In this document: positions 8,965 to 16,349 of the stretch, piece by piece
How the letters are laid out: every line of letters begins with the position of its first letter
Numbering within the stretch: the first letter of the stretch is position 1
NCBI RefSeq assembly: GCF_009687885.1
Contig: NZ_BLAF01000004.1
Location: forward strand, 130,879 to 194,878
From: Acrocarpospora pleiomorpha
Lineage (GTDB): Bacteria; Actinomycetota; Actinomycetes; Streptosporangiales; Streptosporangiaceae
Reading direction: 5' to 3'
Length of the DNA: 64,000 nt
Program-made: the position numbers and the translations under genes
Notes under the pieces: generated by a model
The model's database searches: none
Told to the model about the DNA's origin: nothing
Seen by the model: the letters and a program-made list of their open reading frames with translations, nothing else

Positions 8965-9263
8965 CGTTCCTCCTCCGTCGATCGATAACAGCTGCCCACT
9001 TTGCTGGAAAGTTTCTGTTGTTCGGCTCGGAAACATAAAGTAGGGAGACGTTGAGTCGCTGTCCATCCCATGCCTGCTGGATCGATGTCCATTCGGACTC
9101 AAAGCGAGGTGTCCCACTCTGTTCTCCTTGTTAGGAGCGAGGTCAGCAGCGGTTACTTCCCATGATCAGATTCTGCTCCAAGGAGCCGGTGCAGAGAAAA
9201 TTTCTTCGCCATGGCGCTGAATGTTTCAAAGCCGATGATCGTCCGATGAGGGAGAGCAACACA
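8965..9263. promoter_or_regulatory. Divergent control region with paired operators
   Basis: The 299-bp region between the ABC operon and the GH43 gene holds two copies of RGAAANTTTCT: 9006-9016 and a perfect palindrome at 9195-9205. It also carries an inverted long-range pair CGGCTCGGAAACAT (9023-9036) and ATGTTTCAAAGCCG (9221-9234). Such spaced palindromes suit the LacI-family regulator encoded at 10863. Confidence 0.55.
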
Positions 9264-10832
9264 GTGAAGACACCTGCGGCGGATGGCTGGATCGATGGCA
9301 CCTTCGTCAACCCCGTGATCCCCGGCATGCACCCGGACCCGAGCGTCTGCCGCGTCGGCGACGACTACTATCTGGCCTGTTCCAGCTTCGAGTACTTCCC
9401 AGGCGTACCGATCTTCCATAGCCGGGATCTGGTGCACTGGAGGCAAATCGGCAATTCCCTGGACCGGCCGAGCCAGCTGTCCCTGCCGCCGGGGACCCCG
9501 TCGTCGGGCGGCGTCTACGCGCCGACGCTGCGCCACCACGACGGCCGCTTCTGGTTGATCACCACGAATGTCGGGCCCGGCGGCGGCGCCATGCTGTTCT
9601 CCAGCGCCGACCCGGCGGGCCCCTGGTCGGAACCTGTCCATGTGCCCGGCGTCGGCATCGACCCCGACCTCGCCTGGGATGAGCAAGGCCGGTGCTGGTG
9701 CACCTTCGCCGGGATCTATCAGGTACGCATCGACCCCGGCACCGGCCGGTCTTTCGGCTCGCCGCGCCCGCTGTGGTCCGGCACGCCCGGTGCCCAGGCG
9801 CCGGAGGCTCCACATCTGTACCGGATCGGGGACTACTGGTACCTGCTGATCGCGGAAGGCGGCACGGAGCGAGGCCACGCCGTGGCGATCGCGCGCGGAC
9901 CCGCGCCGGACGGGCCGTTCGAGCCGTGTCCCGCCAATCCCGTCCTCACCCACCGCGGCACCGGCCTGCCGATCCAGAACACCGGGCACGCCGACCTCGT
10001 CCAGGCGCCCGACAGCTCATGGTGGATGGTGCTGCTCGGCGCGCGGCCGCGCGGCGGGACGCCCGGCTGGCACGTGCTCGGCCGGGAGACCTTCCTGGTC
10101 CCCGTGACGTGGGCCGACGGATGGCCGGTGATCGGCGAGCTCGCACCCGTCATGGCGGCGCCCCCATGGCCCCCGCACCCGGTCGCCGTATCCCGCCGGG
10201 ACGACTTCGACAGCGACTGCTTGGACCCACGCTGGATCTCGGTGCGTTCCCGGCCGGCCGGCAGCTGGTCGACGACGGACCGTCCGGGCTGGCTCACCCT
10301 GCACGCTCGCGGCGCGTCGCTCGACGACCCCGGCGTCACGTTCGCCGGCCGCCGCCAAGAGCATCTGTCCTGCCGGACACGTACGGTGATCGACCCTGCG
10401 GAGGGCCGTGGCGGGCTCGCCGTCCGCCTCGACGAGCGGCACCACTACGAGATCGAGGCGGGCGACGGGGAAGTGCGCGTCATGGCGCGGATCGGCTCCC
10501 TGCGGACGACCGTGGCCACCCGGCCCACGCCGGCCGGGCCGGTCCGGCTCCGGATCGATGTCCTCGCCACCCGGCCGGAGGAACAGCATCCGTGCAGGGA
10601 GCCGGACAAGCTACGCCTAGGTGTCGAAGACACGGACGCCGCGTTCGAGGTGCTGGCCGAGTTCGACGGCAGATACCTGTCGACGGAGGTCGCCGGCGGC
10701 TTCACCGGGCGGGTGATCGGCGTCTACGCCGCCGCGGGCACCGTCCGATTCGACTGGTTCGACTACGAGCCCCTCGACGAGGATGTACGGCGACAATCGA
10801 GCGAGGCCCGACGGGTTATCCTTGCGCCGTGA
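9264..10832 (+). CDS. GH43 beta-xylosidase/arabinofuranosidase-like enzyme
   Basis: A 522-residue cytoplasmic glycosidase without a signal peptide. The five-bladed propeller opens NPVIPGMHPDPSVCRVGDDY, with the catalytic base aspartate in HPDPS, and the N-terminal FEYFPGVPIFHSRDLVHW is typical of GH43 subfamily 11/12 xylosidases. A C-terminal beta-sandwich (about 320-520) follows. GTG 9264 was chosen because GGGAGAG lies eight bases upstream; ATG 9246 and 9162 are in frame but less well placed. It probably cleaves imported xylo- or arabino-oligosaccharides delivered by the divergent ABC system. The last codons approach the LacI regulator, 30 bases further on. Confidence 0.88.
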   Translation: MKTPAADGWIDGTFVNPVIPGMHPDPSVCRVGDDYYLACSSFEYFPGVPIFHSRDLVHWRQIGNSLDRPSQLSLPPGTPSSGGVYAPTLRHHDGRFWLITTNVGPGGGAMLFSSADPAGPWSEPVHVPGVGIDPDLAWDEQGRCWCTFAGIYQVRIDPGTGRSFGSPRPLWSGTPGAQAPEAPHLYRIGDYWYLLIAEGGTERGHAVAIARGPAPDGPFEPCPANPVLTHRGTGLPIQNTGHADLVQAPDSSWWMVLLGARPRGGTPGWHVLGRETFLVPVTWADGWPVIGELAPVMAAPPWPPHPVAVSRRDDFDSDCLDPRWISVRSRPAGSWSTTDRPGWLTLHARGASLDDPGVTFAGRRQEHLSCRTRTVIDPAEGRGGLAVRLDERHHYEIEAGDGEVRVMARIGSLRTTVATRPTPAGPVRLRIDVLATRPEEQHPCREPDKLRLGVEDTDAAFEVLAEFDGRYLSTEVAGGFTGRVIGVYAAAGTVRFDWFDYEPLDEDVRRQSSEARRVILAP

Positions 10833-10862
10833 AACGCCGGGACGGCGAAGAAGGGGGACACA

Positions 10863-11912
10863 TTGTCGTACGCCGAATCGGGCGGACCGGTCGCCGACCG
10901 GGAGCACCCGGGAGGCGATCCCGCACGCCCGGTGACCATCTCCTACATCGCGGAGACCGCCGGAGTGTCCATCCCGACGGTGTCCAAGGTCATCAATGGC
11001 CGCTCCGGCGTGGCCGCGGACACCCGCGCCCGAGTCGAGGCGCTGATCAGCGAGTACGGCTATCGCAAGACCAACCGCAGGAACATGATGGAACTCGTCT
11101 TCGGCGAGCTGGAGGACATGTGGGGGCTCGAGATCATCCGCGGGGTCGAGCGGGTGGCCCGCGAGCACCGCGTCGGGGTCGTGCTGACGGAGTTCGGTCC
11201 GCGCCACGACCCGATGGAGCATCCGATCGACGAGACTCTGGCCCGCCGCCCGGCCTGTGTCGTGACGGTGGCCCAACTGTCGGAGGAGCAGCGAAATCAG
11301 CTGCGCGCTAAGGACATCCCGTTCGTGGTCTTCGATCCCACCACCGAACTGCCGGACGGGGTCCCCTTCGTCGGCGCCACCAATTGGGCGGGCGGCCGCT
11401 CGGCCACCCGCCACCTGATCGAACTGGGCCACCGCCGCATCGCGATGATCGCAGGCCCGGACCGGATCCTCTGCTGTCGCGCCAGGTTGGACGGCTATCG
11501 CTCCGCCCTGGAGGCTACGGGCCTGTCGATGGACGACAGCCTCGTCGTGCGTACCGACCTCACCAGAGACGGCGGCAGGGCAGCCGCACTCGGCCTGCTG
11601 AGCGGCCCGGCACGGCCCACGGCGATCTTCGCTTGCAACGACCTGCAGGCGCTCGGCGTCTACCAGGCCGCCCGGGAGCTGGAATTGCGGATCCCGGGAG
11701 ACCTGAGCGTGGTCGGCTTCGACGACCTGCCTGTCGCCGCCTTCGTTGATCCCCCGCTGACCAGCGTCCATCAGCCGCTCACCGAGATGGCCGCCGCGGC
11801 CACCGAACTGGCGCTCGCCCTGGGGCGCGGCGAGGAGACACCGCAGCTCGGCCTCGAACTGGCCACCACCCTCACGGTCCGGGAGAGCACCTCCCGGCCG
11901 GCGGATCAGTGA
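10863..11912 (+). CDS. LacI-family repressor of the GH43/ABC locus
   Basis: A 349-residue regulator with TTG start at 10863 behind a GGGGG ribosome binding site. A roughly 24-residue poorly structured N-terminal extension precedes the HTH (ISYIAETAGVSIPTVSKVIN) and hinge. The rest is a periplasmic-binding-protein-like sensor domain with the family motifs NDLQALGVYQ and VVGFDDLPVA. Lying directly behind the GH43 gene and divergent from the transporter, it most likely senses an imported sugar and controls both directions through the paired palindromes at 9006 and 9195. Confidence 0.92.
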   Translation: MSYAESGGPVADREHPGGDPARPVTISYIAETAGVSIPTVSKVINGRSGVAADTRARVEALISEYGYRKTNRRNMMELVFGELEDMWGLEIIRGVERVAREHRVGVVLTEFGPRHDPMEHPIDETLARRPACVVTVAQLSEEQRNQLRAKDIPFVVFDPTTELPDGVPFVGATNWAGGRSATRHLIELGHRRIAMIAGPDRILCCRARLDGYRSALEATGLSMDDSLVVRTDLTRDGGRAAALGLLSGPARPTAIFACNDLQALGVYQAARELELRIPGDLSVVGFDDLPVAAFVDPPLTSVHQPLTEMAAAATELALALGRGEETPQLGLELATTLTVRESTSRPADQ

Positions 11913-12163
11913 CGCAGACCAGGATGCCGGAGGACGAGCAGTCCTCCGATGCCGGGAATCATGGCTGTCGCTCGGATCCGGGTGGTGGCCGCTTCCTGTC
12001 GGTACGTGAGGATGATGACGAGCAGGTAGGCGCACCCGTGCGTGGGCCCGGCCAGAGAGGACACCCCCGGCCAGTGCACGGTGACAAGGTTGACCAGCAG
12101 GACCGCGAGGGACGCGAGTTCCACCCCCGCCGCGACCCGCAGCGTTCGCGAGTTCACCGTCAC
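11906..12163 (-). CDS. DUF3817-like small membrane protein
   Basis: An 85-residue protein starting GTG at 12163, overlapping the preceding stop codon. It contains three hydrophobic helices and the PTHGCAYLLVIILTYR and IPGIGGLLVLR segments that recall DUF3817 integral membrane proteins. Its last seven bases overlap the convergent LacI gene. It is the final gene of a compact leftward operon (DJ-1 protein, small ORF, DUF2269-like, this gene). The function is unknown. Confidence 0.65.
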   Translation of the reverse strand: MTVNSRTLRVAAGVELASLAVLLVNLVTVHWPGVSSLAGPTHGCAYLLVIILTYRQEAATTRIRATAMIPGIGGLLVLRHPGLRH

Positions 12164-12681
12164 GCTCCTGTCGTCGAGCCGGGCCGGACGATCATCAGCA
12201 CGGTGACCACGGCCCACAGCATGTTGAACATCCCCGTGTACATGGCCAGCCGTGCGGACACTTTCCGATCCGGTACGGAACGAGTGGACGAGGCGAGGCC
12301 AGCGAGAATGCCCTCCTGACGGGGAAGGACCAGGAGCGCCAGCACTCCGGCGGCGGCCGCGGTCAACACCATCGACACGATCAGCCACGCGTCCCCCAGG
12401 ACACCGAGGCTGCTCGCGGTCGCGAACCCGAACACCGGCACGACGACGCCGACCACGGCGTAGACGCGGCAGATGCGGCTCAGGGCACGAAGAACCGCCA
12501 GATCAGGTCCGGCCACCGCCTGGTCCGCGCGGGCCGAGTCCTGGGCGCCGGGGGATTGGCTTGCTCGGGCCGAACTCTGGGCGCGGCGGGTTACGGCGGG
12601 GAACATGCTGGCCGCGACGGTTACCGGGCCGATCGTGATGATCGCGGCCAGGACGTGGATCGAGAGCAGGAATTTCGTCAT
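12160..12681 (-). CDS. DUF2269-like integral membrane protein
   Basis: A 173-residue membrane protein with an N-terminal helix (FLLSIHVLAAIITIGPVTVAASMFP) carrying a conserved His, then three more helices after a polar loop of about 35 residues. The H-containing first helix and YTGMFNMLWAVVTVLMI near the end are typical of DUF2269 proteins. Its ATG overlaps the stop of a 52-codon ORF upstream and its own stop overlaps the next gene, so four genes are translationally coupled. The role is unknown. Confidence 0.72.
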   Translation of the reverse strand: MTKFLLSIHVLAAIITIGPVTVAASMFPAVTRRAQSSARASQSPGAQDSARADQAVAGPDLAVLRALSRICRVYAVVGVVVPVFGFATASSLGVLGDAWLIVSMVLTAAAAGVLALLVLPRQEGILAGLASSTRSVPDRKVSARLAMYTGMFNMLWAVVTVLMIVRPGSTTGA

Positions 12682-12836
12682 GAGCCCGCTCCCGGCGAAC
12701 CGGGTGCGGCTCGGTGCCCGGTGACATTCGAGGCGGACGCACCGTCCTGGATGGACAGTTCGAGGACGGCTCGCTGCTCGCCGATCGGGGTGTCCATGAC
12801 GAGATGCCAGGTTCCCTCGGCGGATATCTCGGTCAT
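12678..12836 (-). CDS. Short coupled ORF, apparently the N-terminal half of a larger family
   Basis: 52 codons from ATG 12836 to a TGA at 12678 that overlaps the next ATG. The start lies one base beyond the stop of the DJ-1-like gene, so it is tightly packed in the operon. The sequence begins MTEISAEGTWHLVMDTPIGE and continues with an alternating beta-strand pattern, resembling the N-terminus of small beta-barrel proteins of about 130 residues with a GTWxLxxxTPxG motif; the last 17 residues do not fit that fold. It may be a truncated gene kept for coupling. Confidence 0.55.
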   Translation of the reverse strand: MTEISAEGTWHLVMDTPIGEQRAVLELSIQDGASASNVTGHRAAPGSPGAGS

Positions 12837-12837
12837 G

Positions 12838-13497
12838 TCAGGCTGCCTCGATCGGTCGCGTCCCCGTGCCGCGCCAGACGGTGCCGCGTCTTTCGTGGGC
12901 GATGAGCTTCTCGACGGCGAGGGCGACGCGTGGGCCCAGTTCGCGTTCCAGCAGGTACAGGCCCAGGTCCAGGCCCGAGGTCACGCTGGCCGCGGTCACC
13001 AGGTCCCCGTCGTCGACGACACGGGCGTCGATCGGGATCGTGCCGGTCGCTTCCAGCAGGTCGAGTCCCATGCGGTGGGTCGTCGCGGGACGGCCTTCGA
13101 TCAGCCCGGCCATGGCCAGCACCATCGAGCCGCCGCACACGGTGGCCACGGTCACTCCGGGACGATCGAGGCATTCCTTGAGCAGGACGGGGAGCGCGGT
13201 GTCGAGCGTCCGGCTGAGAATGACCGGAATGCTGTCCTCGGTGGGCTCCTTTCCGTCGGGCATGCGGCCGAGCGCTCCCGGCACGATGACCAGGTCCGTA
13301 CGCTCCGGGTCCAGCGAAGTCGTCGCACGCAGGGTCAGCGAGCCGAGCCCGCTCGGCACCTCCCGCGCGCCTTCGGCCGAGACGAGCTCCACCTCCAGCG
13401 AACCGCCGGTGATCATGCGGCCCGCCTCCAGCACCTCGTACGGCGCGATGGCGTCCAGCGGGTCGAACCCGTCGAACAACACGATCTGCACATGCAC
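12838..13497 (-). CDS. DJ-1/PfpI-family protein (GATase1-like)
   Basis: A 219-residue class I glutamine-amidotransferase-like protein. The nucleophile elbow is ATVCGGSMVLAMAG, with the reactive cysteine in VCGG, followed by the family's THRMGLDLL segment. It resembles the sensor half of GlxA regulators and isonitrile-hydratase-like proteins, but has no DNA-binding domain. It heads a leftward operon with three small genes and is divergent from a GlxA regulator that has the same domain plus an AraC domain. The substrate is unknown; isonitrile hydration or glyoxal chemistry is possible. Confidence 0.82.
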   Translation of the reverse strand: MHVQIVLFDGFDPLDAIAPYEVLEAGRMITGGSLEVELVSAEGAREVPSGLGSLTLRATTSLDPERTDLVIVPGALGRMPDGKEPTEDSIPVILSRTLDTALPVLLKECLDRPGVTVATVCGGSMVLAMAGLIEGRPATTHRMGLDLLEATGTIPIDARVVDDGDLVTAASVTSGLDLGLYLLERELGPRVALAVEKLIAHERRGTVWRGTGTRPIEAA

Positions 13498-13562
13498 TGC
13501 CGATCAGTCCTCTCGTTTCGGTCACGTCGACGCTAGCGACGATCAACGAAGCCGAGAACTGG

Positions 13563-13612
13563 CTGAATTGCCAATCTCCAACGGATTCTCGCCAACACGC
13601 TGAATAGGCAAT
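13563..13612. promoter_or_regulatory. Direct repeat in the GlxA/DJ-1 divergent promoter
   Basis: CTGAATTGCCAAT (13563-13575) and CTGAATAGGCAAT (13600-13612) are repeated 37 bp apart in the 175-bp divergent spacer. Direct repeats of this kind are usual targets for AraC-type proteins, which bind as dimers on same-orientation half-sites. The GlxA protein at 13673 is the obvious candidate. Confidence 0.5.
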
Positions 13613-13672
13613 ACACCGATATTTCCTGTTAGGAAGCTTGGCTGGATTCAGCAGAATGTCTACGGTATTGCC

Positions 13673-14632
13673 ATGCACACCGTGGCCGTCCTCGCCCTGG
13701 ACAAGGTCGTCCCCTTCGACCTGTCCACGCCGATCGAGGTGTTCAACCGCACCCGGCTGCCCGACGGCCGCGCCGCCTACCGGGTCAGGGTCTGCGGCGC
13801 CACCCCGACCGTCGACGCCGGCGCGTTCACCCTGCGACCACCGTGCGGCCTCGGCGCTCTGGCCAGCGCGGACACCATCATTCTGCCCGGCTGCGCGCAC
13901 CCCGCCGAGGTTCCCGCCAAGGTCCTCGAAGCCCTGCGGCAGGCCGCCGCCAACGGCACCCGCATCGCCTCGATCTGCTCGGGGGCGTTCATCTTCGCCG
14001 CCACCGGTCTGCTCGACGGGCACCGCGCGACCACGCACTGGCTCGCCGCGCCCGAACTCGCGGCGCGCCACCCTGAAATCAAGGTGGACCCGGACGTTCT
14101 CTACGTCGACAACGGCCAGTTCCTCACCTCGGCCGGCGCCGCGGCGGGACTCGACCTGTGCCTGCACCTGATCAGGCGCGACTACGGCTCCGCCGTCGCC
14201 GCCGACGCCGCCCGCCTGTCCGTCATGCCGCTGGAACGCGAGGGCGGCCAGGCCCAGTTCATCGTCCACGACCAGCCGCTCACCCCTCGGGGTTCCGTGC
14301 TGGAACCCGTACTGCGCTGGATGGAGGACAACTCGGCGGAAGATCTCACCCTGGAGGGCATCGCCGCGTACGCCGGAATGAGCACCCGTACCCTCAACCG
14401 CCGCTTCCGTGAGCAGACCGGCACCACACCGCTGCAATGGCTGCACCGGACCCGGATCCGCCGGGCACAGCACCTACTCGAAGCCACCGACCACCCCGTC
14501 GACCGAATCGCCGCCCAGGTCGGGTTCGGCTCGCCGACGGCATTCCGCGACCGCTTCAAACGCGTCGCCGGCACCAGCCCCAACGCCTACCGCGCGGCGT
14601 TCCACGCACCGGAGGGCGAGCAGAAGACCTGA
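13673..14632 (+). CDS. GlxA-family regulator (DJ-1 sensor plus AraC DNA-binding domain)
   Basis: 319 residues. The N-terminal DJ-1/PfpI-like domain (1 to about 190) contains IASICSGAFIFAATGLLDG, with the cysteine in ICSG, and TTHW. The C-terminal AraC domain (about 215-315) has two HTH units (LEGIAAYAGMSTRTLNRRF and PVDRIAAQVGFGSPTAFRDR). It is divergent from the stand-alone DJ-1 protein and likely activates that operon in response to a ligand of the DJ-1 fold. The start has no strong Shine-Dalgarno and may be leaderless. Confidence 0.92.
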   Translation: MHTVAVLALDKVVPFDLSTPIEVFNRTRLPDGRAAYRVRVCGATPTVDAGAFTLRPPCGLGALASADTIILPGCAHPAEVPAKVLEALRQAAANGTRIASICSGAFIFAATGLLDGHRATTHWLAAPELAARHPEIKVDPDVLYVDNGQFLTSAGAAAGLDLCLHLIRRDYGSAVAADAARLSVMPLEREGGQAQFIVHDQPLTPRGSVLEPVLRWMEDNSAEDLTLEGIAAYAGMSTRTLNRRFREQTGTTPLQWLHRTRIRRAQHLLEATDHPVDRIAAQVGFGSPTAFRDRFKRVAGTSPNAYRAAFHAPEGEQKT

Positions 14633-14660
14633 CGAAGAGCACGGAAACAGAGCCGACGGC

Positions 14661-14744
14661 GGCCTGGCCGGCGCGGCCCAGGGCGCGCAGGTCGTGCTCG
14701 CCGACGACAACGGCTCCGGAAACAACCTCTGGAGGTTCCTGTGA
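14661..14744 (+). pseudogene. C-terminal remnant of a ricin-type (CBM13) lectin domain
   Basis: Frame 14661-14744 reads GLAGAAQGAQVVLADDNGSG followed by NNLWRFL and a stop. Gln-Gly-x-x-Val-Val ... Asn-x-Leu-Trp-Arg-Phe is the end of a ricin B-trefoil repeat as found in secreted actinomycete hydrolases. No start codon, signal or upstream domain exists; the sequence follows the GlxA stop after about 28 bases. The normal hairpin terminator follows. Best read as a deletion relic of a larger secreted enzyme gene. Confidence 0.45.
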
Positions 14745-14746
14745 AG

Positions 14747-14787
14747 CGCCCATGGCTCCTCGTCAGGGTGGCGAGGGGCCATGGGCG
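14747..14787. terminator. Bidirectional terminator hairpin
   Basis: CGCCCATGGCTCCTCG (14747-14762) pairs with CGAGGGGCCATGGGCG (14772-14787), one mismatch, loop of nine. It lies between the rightward ricin remnant and the leftward esterase gene and can serve both strands. Confidence 0.75.
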
Positions 14788-14793
14788 GTGGGC

Positions 14794-16104
14794 TTACGGC
14801 TTGGTCTGGCTCAGCAGCCACTGGAGAATGGAGCTGTCCTCATAGGTCGGGCCGAACGCCGCGTGGTAGTCCGGGAGCGAGAACGCCGCGTCCTCGTATT
14901 CGGTGTACTTCAGCAGGGTTTCGAGCTGTTCGGGTGTCTTGCCCCGCGCGGCGTACGCGTCCTGCAGCAGTTGCCGCGTGGTGCGGGCCAGGTTGATGTT
15001 CAGCAGGTGGTCGTGCACACCGTGGGTGATCCAGAGTGGGATCTCCGCGGCCGCGATAGCCGCCGCCTGCTCGGCGTTGGCCGCGAAGCCGCCGGTCACC
15101 AGGCCGCCCGCGAACAGGTCCGGCCGCTTGGCGAACGCGTTCCACAGCAGCTGCGAGCCGTACGAGACGGTGGTGGCGTAGATCCGCCGCTTGTCGACGG
15201 CGAAGTCCTTGACGAACTGGTCCAGCATCTTGACCAGCAGGTCGGCCTCGGCCGGGCCGCCCACGCGCTGGTTCTGCGGCGCGAGCACGATGACGTCCTC
15301 CGTGCCGCCGGTCCAGTTCGGCTGCAGCCACGCGGTCGCGGGGATGTCGGCCGCCACCTGGACCTGCGTATTGTCGCCGTCCCAGCCCATGCCGTGCCCG
15401 GGCAGCACCACCATCAGCGGGTACTTCTTCGCCGGGTCGTAGTTCTTCGGCAGGCGGTAGTGGTACGGCAGCACCATCCCGCTGGACAGGTAGGAGCCGT
15501 ATCTGAACTCGTCGACCAGGAGGTTGACGGCCTTCTCTGTCACCTTTCTGGAGGTGTTCGGGGCCGCCTTGGCCAGCACCTGGCCCTTGCCGATGCCCAG
15601 GGCGGGCTGGGCGTGCACGTTCTTGCGCTGCACCACCCGGGTGGGCAGGTCGGGGTTCACCTTCACCGTGCACAGGAAGGTCGGGCACTTGGAGACGATG
15701 ACCGTCCAGCCCGCGTTCTGGTCGGGGTCGAGCTCGACGATGACGTACCGGCCGGGCGCCGAGCGGTGGTCGGCGCGCGTGGTGGCGGCGTTGTTGGTGT
15801 ACGTGCGGGTGATCTTGCGGTCGGTCAGCTTGGGCAGGTCCTCGATGGGGTTGAACCGGAAGTTGTAGGTGGTGTCCTGCACCGAGAAGGTGGCGTTGTC
15901 CAGCTCGCGCGGGTTGACGTTGTCGCCGTACTCGACGGCTACCGCGGAGACTTTCTGGCCGTAGGTGTAGACCGTCGTGATCGGGGTGATGCTCTGGATC
16001 CCGGCGTCCTGGCCACCGCCGCCGCCAGGGTGCGCGTACGCCAGGCCCGATGTCGTCAGCGCCGCGGTCGAGGCGATCGCCGCGACCCACTTACGAGTTC
16101 GCAT
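14794..16104 (-). CDS. Secreted PHB-depolymerase-like alpha/beta-hydrolase
   Basis: 436 residues from ATG 16104 (AAGGAAA seven to ten bases upstream). A signal peptide ends near GLAYAHPGGGGG. Residues about 45-215 form an Ig-like N-terminal module. The alpha/beta-hydrolase domain (about 220-436) contains YPLMVVLPGHGMGWDGDN, the nucleophile elbow TVSYGSQ, and HGVHDH near the C-terminus for the catalytic histidine region. This is the layout of secreted esterases of the PHB depolymerase/feruloyl esterase group. Two GCTAAA palindromes lie in its promoter, identical to the one before the GH68 ABC operon, so it belongs to that LacI regulon. Confidence 0.82.
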   Translation of the reverse strand: MRTRKWVAAIASTAALTTSGLAYAHPGGGGGQDAGIQSITPITTVYTYGQKVSAVAVEYGDNVNPRELDNATFSVQDTTYNFRFNPIEDLPKLTDRKITRTYTNNAATTRADHRSAPGRYVIVELDPDQNAGWTVIVSKCPTFLCTVKVNPDLPTRVVQRKNVHAQPALGIGKGQVLAKAAPNTSRKVTEKAVNLLVDEFRYGSYLSSGMVLPYHYRLPKNYDPAKKYPLMVVLPGHGMGWDGDNTQVQVAADIPATAWLQPNWTGGTEDVIVLAPQNQRVGGPAEADLLVKMLDQFVKDFAVDKRRIYATTVSYGSQLLWNAFAKRPDLFAGGLVTGGFAANAEQAAAIAAAEIPLWITHGVHDHLLNINLARTTRQLLQDAYAARGKTPEQLETLLKYTEYEDAAFSLPDYHAAFGPTYEDSSILQWLLSQTKP

Positions 16105-16139
16105 CCAGCTTTTCCTTCCAGGCCATGATCCCACTGGCC

Positions 16140-16232
16140 GCTAAATTGATTTAGCAAGACGGCGTCGTACGCCGCCGGTGTGGAAGCACCGCCGGACCCG
16201 GCGCTGTTACCTGTGAGCTAAATCGGATTAGC
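16140..16232. promoter_or_regulatory. Two LacI-type operators before the esterase gene
   Basis: GCTAAATTGATTTAGC (16140-16155) and GCTAAATCGGATTAGC (16217-16232) are 16-bp palindromes 77 bp apart upstream of the esterase start at 16104. The second is identical to the site at 21725-21740 in front of the sugar-binding lipoprotein and LacI gene. Two spaced sites allow looping by a tetrameric or paired LacI repressor. Confidence 0.8.
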
Positions 16233-16300
16233 CGTACTATTACGGCCGCCCCCGTTCATGTCAAGAGTCGGGTTTCGGCCGCTACGACAGGCGCAAATGT

Positions 16301-16335
16301 GCGCCCGCCCGCCGGTTGTTTCGGCGGGCGGGCGC
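16301..16335 (-). terminator. Strong hairpin terminator after the LPMO gene
   Basis: GCGCCCGCCCGCCG (16301-16314) pairs perfectly with CGGCGGGCGGGCGC (16322-16335) around a GTTGTTT loop. It lies 15 bases beyond the LPMO stop codon. Confidence 0.8.
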
Positions 16336-16349
16336 GGATCATCAGGTGA

